Shown: one piece after another, positions 1-7,383 of the stretch
How the letters are laid out: every line of letters begins with the position of its first letter
Numbering within the stretch: position 1 is the first letter of the stretch
From: Rickettsiales bacterium
Lineage (GTDB): Bacteria; Pseudomonadota; Alphaproteobacteria; Rickettsiales; UBA3002
Assembly: GCA_947441895.1 (NCBI GenBank)
Contig: CANEUT010000049.1
Span: 1 to 9,552, forward strand
DNA: 9,552 nucleotides
Direction of reading: 5' to 3'
The notes under the pieces: generated by a model
Seen by the model: only the letters and a program-made list of their open reading frames with translations
Told to the model about the DNA's origin: nothing
Databases searched by the model: none
Made by a program: the position numbers and the translations under genes

Positions 1-422
1 TTCTTTTCATCACCACGCATGGCGTTCAGCGTATATTTGCCAGCCGGTAATTGCACATAAAGCAGCGGACCAGCATTCACGTGCAGCACTTCGCTGCCAT
101 CTTTGCTCAGAATCAGAATTTCGCTGTCGCCCACGAATGCGCCATCAACGCTGGCATTGGTAATGTGGGTGTTATAGCTGGCTTTTGCCGCCTGAATGAG
201 CGAGCGCTCATCATCGCCAATGCCGCCGGTGAGATAATTCACTTCCGCCTGCTTTTGTTCCGTCACATCGGCATCCACGGTAGGAATCTCAGAAAGACGC
301 GGGGCCGATACAGGGGCCTTTGGCTTCAAGTCCACGCCCATATCACTGGTTTGTGCGTGGGCGCTCATAGCGATAAGGCTGGCGGTGGCTAGAATGGCAG
401 CATAAAAATTTTGATGTTTCAT
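1..422 (-). CDS. Exported protein of unknown function (N-terminal part; runs off the left edge)
   Basis: The reading frame opens at ATG 420-422 behind a GGGAGA ribosome site and runs open to the edge for 140 codons. It begins with a signal peptide: MKHQ, a hydrophobic stretch (residues about 6-20), and a likely cleavage after SAHA at about residue 23. The mature part has a proline-rich linker, then LTGGIGDDERSLIQAA (about residues 65-80), and later a segment ending LPAGKYTLNA that looks like a beta-sandwich (carboxypeptidase-regulatory-like) strand pattern. I recall similar 'SGGIGxDER...LPAGxY' exported proteins in proteobacteria, none with a known function. It lies outside the tRNA-Phe repeat, so it is probably a resident chromosomal gene and marks the left flank of the island. 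The product acts in the periplasm or outside the cell; its role is unknown. Confidence 0.8.
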   Translation of the reverse strand, partial: MKHQNFYAAILATASLIAMSAHAQTSDMGVDLKPKAPVSAPRLSEIPTVDADVTEQKQAEVNYLTGGIGDDERSLIQAAKASYNTHITNASVDGAFVGDSEILILSKDGSEVLHVNAGPLLYVQLPAGKYTLNAMRGDEK

Positions 423-542
423 TGGGTTCTCCCGATTTGTGTGACAATGACAAACCAATAACATAAGCGATATAAAAAGCACGTATGGATTTATCGTTCA
501 TTATTGCGGGGCACTGCTAACGCCAATCCCAAAAAAATCAAA

Positions 543-562
543 ATGGTGGCCAGGGACGGAAT
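543..562 (-). repeat. Displaced copy of the tRNA-Phe 3' end (attR-like direct repeat)
   Basis: ATGGTGGCCAGGGACGGAAT on the plus strand is identical over 20 bases to 8578-8597. Counting one mismatch (563 against 8598), the match extends to 22 of 23. Read on the minus strand it is the last 19 bases of tRNA-Phe, including CCA, plus one flanking base. The upstream tRNA body is absent, so this is a fragment and not a second tRNA gene. It has the same orientation as the tRNA, which is the geometry left by site-specific integration into a tRNA 3' end. A 20-base match in a window this size is very unlikely by chance. Confidence 0.85.
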
Positions 563-608
563 TGACAAAAAAGCCTGCCCTCGACCTGTTGGCCTCGCGA
601 TGAACGTC

Positions 609-632
609 GTTCGATTCTTATAATCACCACCA
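609..632 (+). repeat. Sequence resembling the 3' end of a second tRNA, facing the other way
   Basis: GTTCGATTC is followed after nine bases by CCACCA. The 24-base spacing is exactly that from G53 of a tRNA T-arm to the terminal CCA, and both end blocks are identical to those of the tRNA-Phe in this window. The bases before it (cgtc, 605-608) do not pair to make a T-stem, so it is at best a fragment. The last ten bases of the stretch around 627-636 are also the reverse complement of 540-549 at the tRNA-Phe fragment. It could be a second integration scar or a coincidence. Confidence 0.25.
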
Positions 633-718
633 TTTTTCCATATGTTCGTTATCATTTTAGCCTCCGGCACCCTCAGCCGCGCGTTGGGTGAGTTTTTATT
701 GCCAGAATGATTAGAGAC

Positions 719-737
719 TTTCGCTGGCGGGGCGAAA
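719..737 (-). terminator. Small hairpin downstream of fni (possible operon 3' end)
   Basis: TTTCGC and GCGAAA form a 6-bp stem with a 7-base loop, starting 19 bases after the fni stop codon. It is the only clear hairpin at the end of the operon. No T-run follows on the minus strand, so it is not a canonical intrinsic terminator; it may simply protect the 3' end of the message. Confidence 0.35.
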
Positions 738-756
738 TTGGGCCTATTGGTGTGAG

Positions 757-1800
757 TTATCTCTCGGGGCGAATATCCCCGCATAGCGGCGCATGCTTCA
801 GGGCGGCGAGTGAATCGCTGCCGGTGCAGAAAGCAGCTATTTTAAGTTCGTCGATAATGGTTTCAAAACGGGCGCAGAGGCTCTCGCTGCCATCGACCGC
901 CTGCGGCAGAATGGCGCCGGCGAAGCCGACCATGTCTGCGCCGAGCCGGATGGCTTTCGCAGCATCCAATCCGGTGCGCATCCCGCCGGAGGCAATGAGC
1001 GTGGCCTCAGGGCACGCCCGCCTCACCTCGCGCAGAGCAATGGCGGTTGGGATGCCCCAGTCGCGGAAGGTTTCTGCGGTGCGCCTTGCTTTCTCGTTAG
1101 GAGCGCGGTCTGCCACGACGGCTGCCCAACTGGTGCCGCCGGCGCCCGCCACATCGATGATGGTAACCCCAACCGCTTGCAGGCGGCGCGCCAGAGCCGA
1201 GGAAATACCGCAGCCGATTTCCTTGACGATGATGGGACACGGTAGTGCGCGCACCGCCGCTTCGATGCGTTCCAGAATGCCGTGCCAATTTCTATCACCC
1301 ATCGGTTGCAGCACTTCCTGAAGCGGGTTCAAATGGAGAATGAGCGCATCCGCCTCGACCATATCGACCGCGCGGCGAAGGTAATCCATGCCGCGATCTT
1401 CGCGCAGTTGAGCGGCACCAAGATTGGCGAGGATGGGGATGTTGGGCGCAAGGCGGCGCAGCTCGGGCCCGAAACCTTCCATATGCGGCGTCTCGATGGC
1501 AATACGCTGCGAGCCGATAGCCAGCGCGATGGAAAGCATCTGCGCAATCTCGGCCAGTGCGGCATTGATAGGACCCGATTTTTCAGGCCCGCCCGTCATC
1601 GAACTGATGAGCAGCGGCGCCGATAACGAACGCCCAAGAAAGCGCGTGCTGACATCCACCACGCCAAAATCCATCTCTGGCAGCGCATTGTGCATAAAGC
1701 GGATATGTTCAAAGCCAGTCGTGGTGGAATGCGGTCGCACATCGCGGTGCAGCACGGTTTCCAGATGGTCTAATTTTTCTTGTGCACGCGCATCAACCAT
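757..1800 (-). CDS. fni: Isopentenyl-diphosphate delta-isomerase, type 2 (FMN-dependent)
   Basis: Interconverts IPP and DMAPP in the cytoplasm, supplying the allylic primer for CrtE. The 347 residues match the usual family length. Motifs in order: LISSMTGG (64-71), GSQR (96-99), HLNPLQE (156-162, the metal-site Gln/Glu region), KEIGCGIS (193-200), GAGGTS (219-224) and SGGMRTG (271-277, FMN phosphate binding). The frame is open further upstream, but the start is set at ATG 1798-1800 because an AAAGGAG ribosome site lies just ahead of it and the protein then begins where the family does. The start overlaps the blh stop by 8 bases, implying coupled translation. It is the last gene of the operon. 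Oddity: the N-terminal R-K-x-x-H of most type 2 isomerases reads EKLDH (8-12). It is unrelated to the type 1 Nudix isomerase Idi. Confidence 0.93.
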   Translation of the reverse strand: MVDARAQEKLDHLETVLHRDVRPHSTTTGFEHIRFMHNALPEMDFGVVDVSTRFLGRSLSAPLLISSMTGGPEKSGPINAALAEIAQMLSIALAIGSQRIAIETPHMEGFGPELRRLAPNIPILANLGAAQLREDRGMDYLRRAVDMVEADALILHLNPLQEVLQPMGDRNWHGILERIEAAVRALPCPIIVKEIGCGISSALARRLQAVGVTIIDVAGAGGTSWAAVVADRAPNEKARRTAETFRDWGIPTAIALREVRRACPEATLIASGGMRTGLDAAKAIRLGADMVGFAGAILPQAVDGSESLCARFETIIDELKIAAFCTGSDSLAALKHAPLCGDIRPER

Positions 1801-2680
1801 GGGTTTTCTCCTTTGGCCAACCATAAAAACGTATCTGTTCGACCAACACCATATGCGGTACGGTAAGGGCGGCAAGTCCAACAAAAATAATCTGCATCAG
1901 TTTCGTATCCTGCGCAGTTTCCGCTAGCAACGCCGAACTGCCAAGCAGCAGCACACCAACCCCAAGCAACGGCCCCAATGCCATCACGAGCAGGCGCTTT
2001 AATGAGTATAGGCGCGTATTCTGCCACGTGCGCAACAGGTGGCGAGGACTATGCATACAGCAAAAAAATACCGTAAAGGAAACAAGCGGAGCCGCAACCA
2101 CTGCCAGCGCGGCAACCGCCGCCATTTCCAGTGCCGTTATTCCATGAATGCGCAGCTGATAGACAGCCCCACACAGTAAAAATATGAGCCACGGTAACGA
2201 AAGATTAGTAAGCACCATAACAAGTTGCTGTGCGGATGAAGCCTCGATTAAAAACGAAAAAAGCCGCATGGTTTCATCCGCATACAAAAGGGTGGGAAGG
2301 ATGATGGGGGCGCCGCCATAGAGTAAGCGCAGGGGCCACGGCGTGCCGGTTCGTGGGTCGCCTGAAAAATGCAGGATTGAGATCAGCAAAAATCCGCTGA
2401 GAAAAAGCAGCGGTGCCGCCCGCCATAGCAGCACAACCAGCAAAGCCAGTAACAGGTAGATGCACACAAACGATAGCCAGCCCAGCGTCGTGCGAATGCG
2501 ATATAACCGGTCGGCGAATAACGGGTCGAGCGCACCGTGCGGAACACCCAGCACGAGGATTAAACCGGCCAGAATGAGCAACGCGTGGTCTGCCGCAAAC
2601 GGGGCAAAAAAAAGTGATACCAGAACAACGGCCGCCGCGATAATGCTAAAGATGATTCCCTGAATGCGTAAAAGGTTCAT
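1793..2680 (-). CDS. blh: Beta-carotene 15,15'-dioxygenase (Brp/Blh family)
   Basis: Cleaves beta-carotene at the central double bond with O2 to give two retinal molecules, the step linking the carotenoid genes to the opsin. The 295-residue protein is an integral membrane protein with about eight hydrophobic segments spread from residue 8 to 281. Family histidines are all visible: VPHGALD (H48), ILHFSGD (H104), HSPRHLL (H210, H214) and VPHMVLVE (H276); such histidines bind the catalytic iron in characterised Blh proteins. The start ATG overlaps the crtY stop as ATGA, and the stop overlaps the fni start by 8 bases. No strong ribosome site precedes it, so translation probably depends on coupling to crtY. 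Position between crtY and fni in a proteorhodopsin operon strongly supports the call over other Brp-like proteins. Confidence 0.93.
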   Translation of the reverse strand: MNLLRIQGIIFSIIAAAVVLVSLFFAPFAADHALLILAGLILVLGVPHGALDPLFADRLYRIRTTLGWLSFVCIYLLLALLVVLLWRAAPLLFLSGFLLISILHFSGDPRTGTPWPLRLLYGGAPIILPTLLYADETMRLFSFLIEASSAQQLVMVLTNLSLPWLIFLLCGAVYQLRIHGITALEMAAVAALAVVAAPLVSFTVFFCCMHSPRHLLRTWQNTRLYSLKRLLVMALGPLLGVGVLLLGSSALLAETAQDTKLMQIIFVGLAALTVPHMVLVEQIRFYGWPKEKTHG

Positions 2681-3855
2681 GCCGGTAACTCGGCGCGATA
2701 CGGCATTAAATGATGGCGCAATGCCGGCGGAATTTCGCGCAGGAACAGCCCCGCCGGTAAGGCGCGGATGATGGCTACATAGTCGCTTAACGTCGCCTGA
2801 TCGCTTAGAAAACGAATCATGCGCGGCGGCTCAACATGGCGGAACAATGCCATGAATAGCGCCGGTGCGACGGTAGTATTGGCGCGGATCACCTGCAGAA
2901 AAAGAGCATCCATGGCGCGCCGCAGTAATGGATCGGCGATGTGGCCATTCGGCGCAGCGCCCTTGCCCAGCTGCACGGCGCAAGCCTCGGCCCAACGCTG
3001 AATGCGCTGAAACGCATAGCCGGTACTGGGGCGCGCCGCACCGGCATATAATCCGACCTGCAGGTAGCTCGGATCGGGCGCTGCTTTCCTGTGGCGGAGC
3101 CCCATCGGCAGGATGCCATGCTCGTGATGCAGGGTGACATAGGCGGCGCTATGGGTGAAGCGCGCCACTTCCTCGGCGAGTGTTTCCGCAAGCTCTTGCG
3201 GGCCATAAGGCTGGATGGCAAATCGCGTCACCTCGATCAGCGCGCGGCGCGGGCTGGTGGGCAGCACATAGGTGAAGGCAACGAACGATGGATGAGGCGG
3301 CGCAAAATGCATCAGCTCGATCTGGGTTGGATCGAAGCAATCTACCGAGCTTTCCACCTCAATGCCTGAAAAAGATTGCCATAAGGCAGCATCGCCCGCG
3401 CTGGCCTGCGCTGGTGGCCGCGTATCAATCATCTGCGCGGCACGCACGGTGCCGCCCGTGGTTTGCACATGCCACATCCCTTCCCGCTTCTGTGGCCTGC
3501 CGGTGATTGAACAGCCCAGTTGCAACTTAACCCGCGACGATGCATCAATCATCTGCTTTGCACCCGCATAAAAATGCTGCGACGGCAGTATGTGATAGGG
3601 CGTATCACCGCAGGGGATGGTGAGGGTTTCCGAGCCCAGCTGCAGACGCATCCGCTGCCAGCTATGATGCACCCATGGTTGGGCATTAACGCCCGCATCG
3701 CCCCAGAAGCACCAAGTGCGGTCATGGGTGTAATGAAGGCGGCGTTCGAGAATCAGCGTGTTCGGGGAACTTTCGCGTAAAGCGGCAAGCCGCATTCCAA
3801 GGCTTAAACCCGCGCAGCCACCGCCGAGGATAAGCAGGTCAATATCAGGGCGCAT
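2677..3855 (-). CDS. crtY: Lycopene beta-cyclase (CrtY type)
   Basis: Cyclises both ends of lycopene to make beta-carotene, the substrate of Blh. The 392-residue length fits the family. A dinucleotide-binding segment DLLILGGGCAGLSLG opens the protein (glycines 11-13 and 16). DRTWCFW (45-51) is a CrtY hallmark, RALIEVTRF (204-212) carries Glu208 at the position of the catalytic glutamate of the Pantoea enzyme, EHGILPMG lies at 245-252, and ARPSTGYAF (274-282) corresponds to the conserved PTTGYS region. The open frame extends 23 codons further up, but ATG 3853-3855 is chosen: GGAG sits about ten bases before it and the flavin motif then starts at the usual place. The start overlaps the crtB stop by 11 bases. 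The gene is G+C-rich like crtB and crtI. Confidence 0.93.
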   Translation of the reverse strand: MRPDIDLLILGGGCAGLSLGMRLAALRESSPNTLILERRLHYTHDRTWCFWGDAGVNAQPWVHHSWQRMRLQLGSETLTIPCGDTPYHILPSQHFYAGAKQMIDASSRVKLQLGCSITGRPQKREGMWHVQTTGGTVRAAQMIDTRPPAQASAGDAALWQSFSGIEVESSVDCFDPTQIELMHFAPPHPSFVAFTYVLPTSPRRALIEVTRFAIQPYGPQELAETLAEEVARFTHSAAYVTLHHEHGILPMGLRHRKAAPDPSYLQVGLYAGAARPSTGYAFQRIQRWAEACAVQLGKGAAPNGHIADPLLRRAMDALFLQVIRANTTVAPALFMALFRHVEPPRMIRFLSDQATLSDYVAIIRALPAGLFLREIPPALRHHLMPYRAELPA

Positions 3856-4804
3856 GGGCGGGCTCCGCGCCGCGAATGCAGGGCAAGCCGTGCAACGTGG
3901 CGTGCAGCATGGTGTTATGCGCATGGTGCGGTCGCCAGAACGAAAGGGCGAACGGGCGGGTGAGCAGCGCGTGGGCGGTAATCAACGCTTTCGCTGCCGT
4001 GCTGACCACCACCCGCTGCGGCCAATAGCGATAATGATGACGTTGCAGCGTGGTGCCAATCGCACGATAGATGCGTGCGGCGACCAGAATGCCGCTGCGT
4101 GCGCCAACGGGAAGATAGGCCAATCCCTGCTCGCCGCTGCGGTAATAGAGTTCGGCTTTTTCCAGTAAGCTGGCCACACATGCCGTCACCTGTGGCTGCA
4201 GGCTGGCGATTGGATTGATGAGCGACTCGGCCTCGACATCCCCCAGTAACGCGGCGGGAAGATAAACGCGATGAAGCAGCGCAACACTCGCCACGTCGCG
4301 GCAAATATTGGTCAGCTGCATGGCAATGCCCAGATCAACCGCATGGGCATGGGCGCGGGTATCCGTAACGTCGAGCACGGCGCACATCATGAGCCCAACG
4401 GTGCCCGCCACCCGATAGCAATAGCGCAGGAGCGCCGCTTCATCCGCCATGCGCACGGTGCCAAGGTCGGAGGCGACACCGTCGATGAGTTCAAGCACAA
4501 TGGCGGGGTCAATCGCACATTCGCGCATCAGCGCCAGCATATCCTGAATCAACGGGTCATGGGTGATGCCGGTGCGGATCGCAGCGCGTGTTTGTTCGAG
4601 CGCCGCCTGTGCGGACGCGATCGACGTAGCCTCGTCGGCCAGATCATCGACATAACGGCAAAATCCGTACAGCCGTGTGGCGCGATCGGCATGGCGGGTG
4701 CCGAGCAGCTTGCTGGCCCAGTAAAAACTGCGTCCTTTGGCGGCCAGCACCGCCTGCGCGGCACCAAGCGGCGTTGGAACCGATTCAGCGCGAGTCTGGC
4801 TCAT
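3845..4804 (-). CDS. crtB: Phytoene synthase (15-cis), with altered second Asp-rich motif
   Basis: Condenses two GGPP to phytoene, the first committed carotenoid step; a trans-prenyl head-to-head synthase at the membrane face. The 319 residues include GRSFYWAS (24-31), the first Asp-rich motif YVDDLAD (51-57, D53 and D57) and the second region MQLTNICRDV (162-171) followed by RVYLP (179-183). In typical CrtB the second motif is D-x-x-x-D (for example DVGED); here it reads D170-V-A-S-V174, so the distal metal-binding aspartate is missing although the reading frame and flanks are intact. Start ATG overlaps the crtI stop as ATGA; the stop overlaps crtY. Identity as a squalene/phytoene synthase is certain; phytoene as product follows from the operon. 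Whether the altered site changes activity is unknown. Confidence 0.92.
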   Translation of the reverse strand: MSQTRAESVPTPLGAAQAVLAAKGRSFYWASKLLGTRHADRATRLYGFCRYVDDLADEATSIASAQAALEQTRAAIRTGITHDPLIQDMLALMRECAIDPAIVLELIDGVASDLGTVRMADEAALLRYCYRVAGTVGLMMCAVLDVTDTRAHAHAVDLGIAMQLTNICRDVASVALLHRVYLPAALLGDVEAESLINPIASLQPQVTACVASLLEKAELYYRSGEQGLAYLPVGARSGILVAARIYRAIGTTLQRHHYRYWPQRVVVSTAAKALITAHALLTRPFALSFWRPHHAHNTMLHATLHGLPCIRGAEPAHAP

Positions 4805-6288
4805 GGCGCGGCGACCGCTGGAATGAGTGCGTCAACAACCTTGGCGGAACATAGCACACCGGGCAGACCCGCGCCCGGATGCGTGCCGGCGCCCGTCAGG
4901 TAAAGATTTTTAATGCCTTCAGCTTTGTTGTGAAAACGAAACCATGCCGATTGCCGAAACAGCGGCGCGATGGAAAATCCGGCACCATGCGTGCTTAAGT
5001 AATCCTCGAGGAAATCTTCCGGAGTCATAAAAAAATCAGCCGTTATGGTTGCACGCAAATCCGGCAGCAACGTGGCATCCAGTGCATCCACGATGCGCTG
5101 CTGAAGACGCGGGCCTTCTATCGCCCAGTCAACTTCCCCCTGCAGATTTGGTACGGGGCACAGCACATAAAAACTGTCGCACCCGTCCGGTGCAAAACTT
5201 GGGTCCGTCGCGGTTGGGCGGTGCAGATAGAGCGAGAAATCCTCGGCCAGAATTTTACGGTCAAAAATATCGTGCAGCAATTCGCGGTAGCGCGCCCCCA
5301 TCCAGATCGTGTGATGCGCGACCTTCGGATAGGTTCTGGTTGTTCCAAAATACAGCACGAACAGGCCCATGGAGAATTTGGCCGAAGCAAGCTTTATGCG
5401 TGTGGCACGTGCCTGGGCACGGGGCGATATCATCTTACCATAGAGATGCGCGGGGTCAGCATTCGAGACGATGATATCCGACGGCAGGATGCGCCCATCG
5501 GACAGGGTGATGCTGGTTGCGACGCCATCCGTCACGGTAATGCGCTCGACGGTGGTGTTGAGCTGTACCGCGATACCGTGGCGGGCCATAAGCGCGCCCA
5601 GCGCATGGGTAATTGCGCCTGTGCCGCCCATGGCGAAATGCACGCCGTAAGCGCGCTCCAGATAATGAATCAACCCGTAAATACTGGTGGTGCTGAATGG
5701 GTTGCCACCCACCAGCAACGGCTGGATGGAAAAGGCCTGGCGCAGTTTAGGATGCGACAGATAATGCGACACCAGTTGCCAGACGGTTTTATAACTTTGC
5801 AAGCGAATGAGGTGAGGAATCTGGCGCAGCATGGTGATGAAGCGATCAAAGGGCCTTGCCGATAACTGCGTAAATGCAATATCAAAAATCCGTTTTGAAT
5901 GGGCAAGTAACCCAAGATAACCGTGACAATCACGCGGTTCAAATTTGGCGATTTCTGCCAGCGTTTCCTCGACAGTGCCGCCGTAATCAAACCGATCACC
6001 GTCTGCAAATTGAAACCGATACCACGGGGTGAGTGGCACCAGCTGTAGGTGATCGGCCATTTTTTCGCCATATAAAGCGAATAGCTCTTCCAGCAGAAAC
6101 GGCGCAGTAATCACGGTGGGGCCCGCATCGTGGCGAAAGCCGTCACGGGTAAAAACCTGCGCACGACCACCAAGCATGGGGCAGCGATCGATCACGGTGA
6201 CGGCATAGCCTTTTGCCCGCAACCGCAGCGCCGTCGCAATGCCGCCAAAACCAGCACCAATAACGATCGCATGAGCATCATTGTTCAC
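4801..6288 (-). CDS. crtI: Phytoene desaturase (CrtI type, phytoene to lycopene)
   Basis: FAD-dependent, membrane-associated enzyme that introduces the double bonds converting phytoene to lycopene. Its 495 residues fit bacterial CrtI. It begins with AIVIGAGFGGIATALRLRAK (G11, G13, G16: dinucleotide fold), then GGRAQVF and HDAGPT, and ends with the carotenoid-oxidoreductase signature NLYLTGAGTHPGAGLPGVL near residue 460-480. The start is GTG at 6286-6288, the only start that keeps the full flavin motif. No ribosome site is visible, and the crtE stop is just two bases upstream, so re-initiation after crtE is likely. The number of desaturation steps (three or four) cannot be read from sequence, but the downstream CrtY and Blh require lycopene. 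Confidence 0.95.
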   Translation of the reverse strand: MNNDAHAIVIGAGFGGIATALRLRAKGYAVTVIDRCPMLGGRAQVFTRDGFRHDAGPTVITAPFLLEELFALYGEKMADHLQLVPLTPWYRFQFADGDRFDYGGTVEETLAEIAKFEPRDCHGYLGLLAHSKRIFDIAFTQLSARPFDRFITMLRQIPHLIRLQSYKTVWQLVSHYLSHPKLRQAFSIQPLLVGGNPFSTTSIYGLIHYLERAYGVHFAMGGTGAITHALGALMARHGIAVQLNTTVERITVTDGVATSITLSDGRILPSDIIVSNADPAHLYGKMISPRAQARATRIKLASAKFSMGLFVLYFGTTRTYPKVAHHTIWMGARYRELLHDIFDRKILAEDFSLYLHRPTATDPSFAPDGCDSFYVLCPVPNLQGEVDWAIEGPRLQQRIVDALDATLLPDLRATITADFFMTPEDFLEDYLSTHGAGFSIAPLFRQSAWFRFHNKAEGIKNLYLTGAGTHPGAGLPGVLCSAKVVDALIPAVAAP

Positions 6289-6290
6289 GG

Positions 6291-7196
6291 CTAACGATCG
6301 ATGATTAGACCGAGTGCAAGGTCTTGCAATAATTGCCCGGCACCGCTTGGCAGCATCTGGGCAGTGGCAGCGGCTTCGGATAAATGCTTGCGACTAATGA
6401 CATGTGCCATTTTTTCTGCATCAACCCCATGACCCGCAGCCCGAAGCGTTAGCACAGCATTCAGACCGTGTGACTTATCAGTTCGCACGATGTCCTTTTC
6501 TACATCGTCAATATCATCCAGAATTTGATAGCCAAGGGCAAAGGAATTCGCCGCCTTTCTAGCCTGCGGGGCCCATGCGTCGAGTCCGGCACCAACGAAT
6601 GCAAGTTCAAGTGGCAAACTGAACAGCGAGCCGGATTTACCGATAGCGATCATTTCATAGGTAGCAAAATCATCGCGCTGAATAGCGTTCATGCGCAGAT
6701 CTTCGCATTGCCCATGAATCAAATCGCAGGTGCGATGGTGAAATAACTTCATCAGCTTAGGAATTGCATGGGAAATGCTGAAGCTGGCAAGCGATGCATA
6801 GGCGGCAGAAAGAAGCAGGTCGCCCGTGCAGACAGCAACATTTTCACCGAAGACCGACCATACAGTTTCCATGCCGCGGCGCGTGCGGTCGCGGTCTTGT
6901 AAATCGTCGTGGACTAAGGAAGCGTTGTGCAGAAGCTCAACCGAAGCGGCCAGCGCCACAACATCGACTTCCGGCAGGTCTAGGGCGCGGCCCGTGTGCA
7001 GGGCAAGCCGCGTACGAACGCGCCTACCGCCGGAATGAATATGGTAATGCGCTGCTTTTGCGGCGGCGGCATCGGACATTGGCCATTGGCTTTGATCGCT
7101 GCCCGTAAGCGCAAGCATACGTTGCTCTACCTGGGGCACCAGATCTGGCCCATTGACGTCCACAGCATTTGCGAATTTTAAGGCGTCTATCTGCAT
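6291..7196 (-). CDS. crtE: Geranylgeranyl diphosphate synthase (polyprenyl synthase family)
   Basis: Adds IPP units to allylic diphosphates to give C20 GGPP for CrtB. The 301-residue protein has the polyprenyl-synthase motifs in order: GGRRVRTRL (56-64; the family's GGKxxRPxL, IPP binding), the first Asp-rich motif HDDLQDRDRTRRG (96-108; DDxxD at 97-101), the GKSGSLF segment (187-193) and the second Asp-rich motif GYQILDDIDDVEKD (222-235; DDIDD at 227-231). Chain length cannot be set with certainty from motifs; GGPP follows from the adjacent crtB and crtI. The start ATG 7194-7196 has no good ribosome site in front of it. It is the first gene after the 187-bp gap following proteorhodopsin, and it is followed after two bases by crtI. 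Confidence 0.92.
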   Translation of the reverse strand: MQIDALKFANAVDVNGPDLVPQVEQRMLALTGSDQSQWPMSDAAAAKAAHYHIHSGGRRVRTRLALHTGRALDLPEVDVVALAASVELLHNASLVHDDLQDRDRTRRGMETVWSVFGENVAVCTGDLLLSAAYASLASFSISHAIPKLMKLFHHRTCDLIHGQCEDLRMNAIQRDDFATYEMIAIGKSGSLFSLPLELAFVGAGLDAWAPQARKAANSFALGYQILDDIDDVEKDIVRTDKSHGLNAVLTLRAAGHGVDAEKMAHVISRKHLSEAAATAQMLPSGAGQLLQDLALGLIIDR

Positions 7197-7321
7197 GATC
7201 AGTGCCCAACTATAAACGTTGCATCAGCGGTTGCGTGACGTGAGAGCGATGCGCTGGTATGATTAGACACCACAAGCGTTTAAAAAATAAGTCGCTTAGG
7301 TGGATGTCTCTTAGGTAAACT

Positions 7322-7372
7322 TTATGCAGACCGTGCGCTTGGTGCGCGCACCTAGACGCACGGCCTGCATAA
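7322..7372 (-). promoter_or_regulatory. Strong intercistronic stem-loop between proteorhodopsin and crtE
   Basis: Arms 7322-7329/7365-7372 (8 bp) and 7331-7337/7357-7363 (7 bp) pair perfectly. The opposed bases 7330 and 7364 are A and C on the plus strand but U and G in the minus-strand RNA, so the transcript has an unbroken 16-bp stem through a G-U wobble. The apical part includes the 12-base palindrome GGTGCGCGCACC (7341-7352), able to extend the helix after a small internal loop. The structure begins 11 bases after the proteorhodopsin stop codon. No U-run follows, so it is unlikely to be a simple intrinsic terminator. By analogy with hairpins in other photosystem operons (Rhodobacter puf) it may block 3' exonucleases and keep opsin mRNA more abundant than the enzyme mRNA. 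The rest of the gap (7197-7321) shows only a 7-bp direct repeat, ACCTAAG on the minus strand (7295-7301, 7310-7316). Confidence 0.75.
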
Positions 7373-7383
7373 TTTAGATTGTA

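Larger units (their letters stand above)
423..756. other. Gene-free region containing the left island boundary
   Basis: I see no convincing gene in these 334 bases. A 97-codon minus-strand frame at 491-784 overlaps the fni 3' end, runs straight through the tRNA fragment, lacks a ribosome site and has no recognisable domain, so I do not call it. The stretch holds, from left to right: the upstream region of the exported-protein gene; a run of seven A at 531-537 (T on the minus strand); the tRNA-Phe 3'-end copy at 543-562; a tRNA-3'-end-like sequence on the plus strand at 609-632; and a small hairpin downstream of fni at 719-737. No integrase remnant could be recognised. Confidence 0.6.

Noticed and set aside
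434..445. 12-bp repeat GATTTGTGTGAC shared with 8435-8446, both upstream of minus-strand genes
   Set aside because: A few shared 12-mers are expected by chance in a window this size, and the distances to the gene starts differ.
491..784. 97-codon minus-strand frame across the left boundary
   Set aside because: It reads through the tRNA fragment and overlaps the end of fni, lacks a ribosome site and any recognisable domain; it does not look like an integrase remnant.
707..1321. Long plus-strand frames opposite fni, crtY, crtB and crtI (for example 707-1321, 4271-4903, 5221-5865)
   Set aside because: They are antisense to well-identified enzymes in G+C-rich DNA and show no domain or ribosome site.
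7274..7297. AAGCG/CGCTT pair around a T-run on the minus strand as a terminator before crtE
   Set aside because: Only a 5-bp stem, and the T-run lies in the loop rather than after the stem.
7295..7316. Direct repeat CTTAGGT spaced 15 bp, between the hairpin and crtE
   Set aside because: Too short to claim as an operator; no promoter elements could be placed beside it with confidence.
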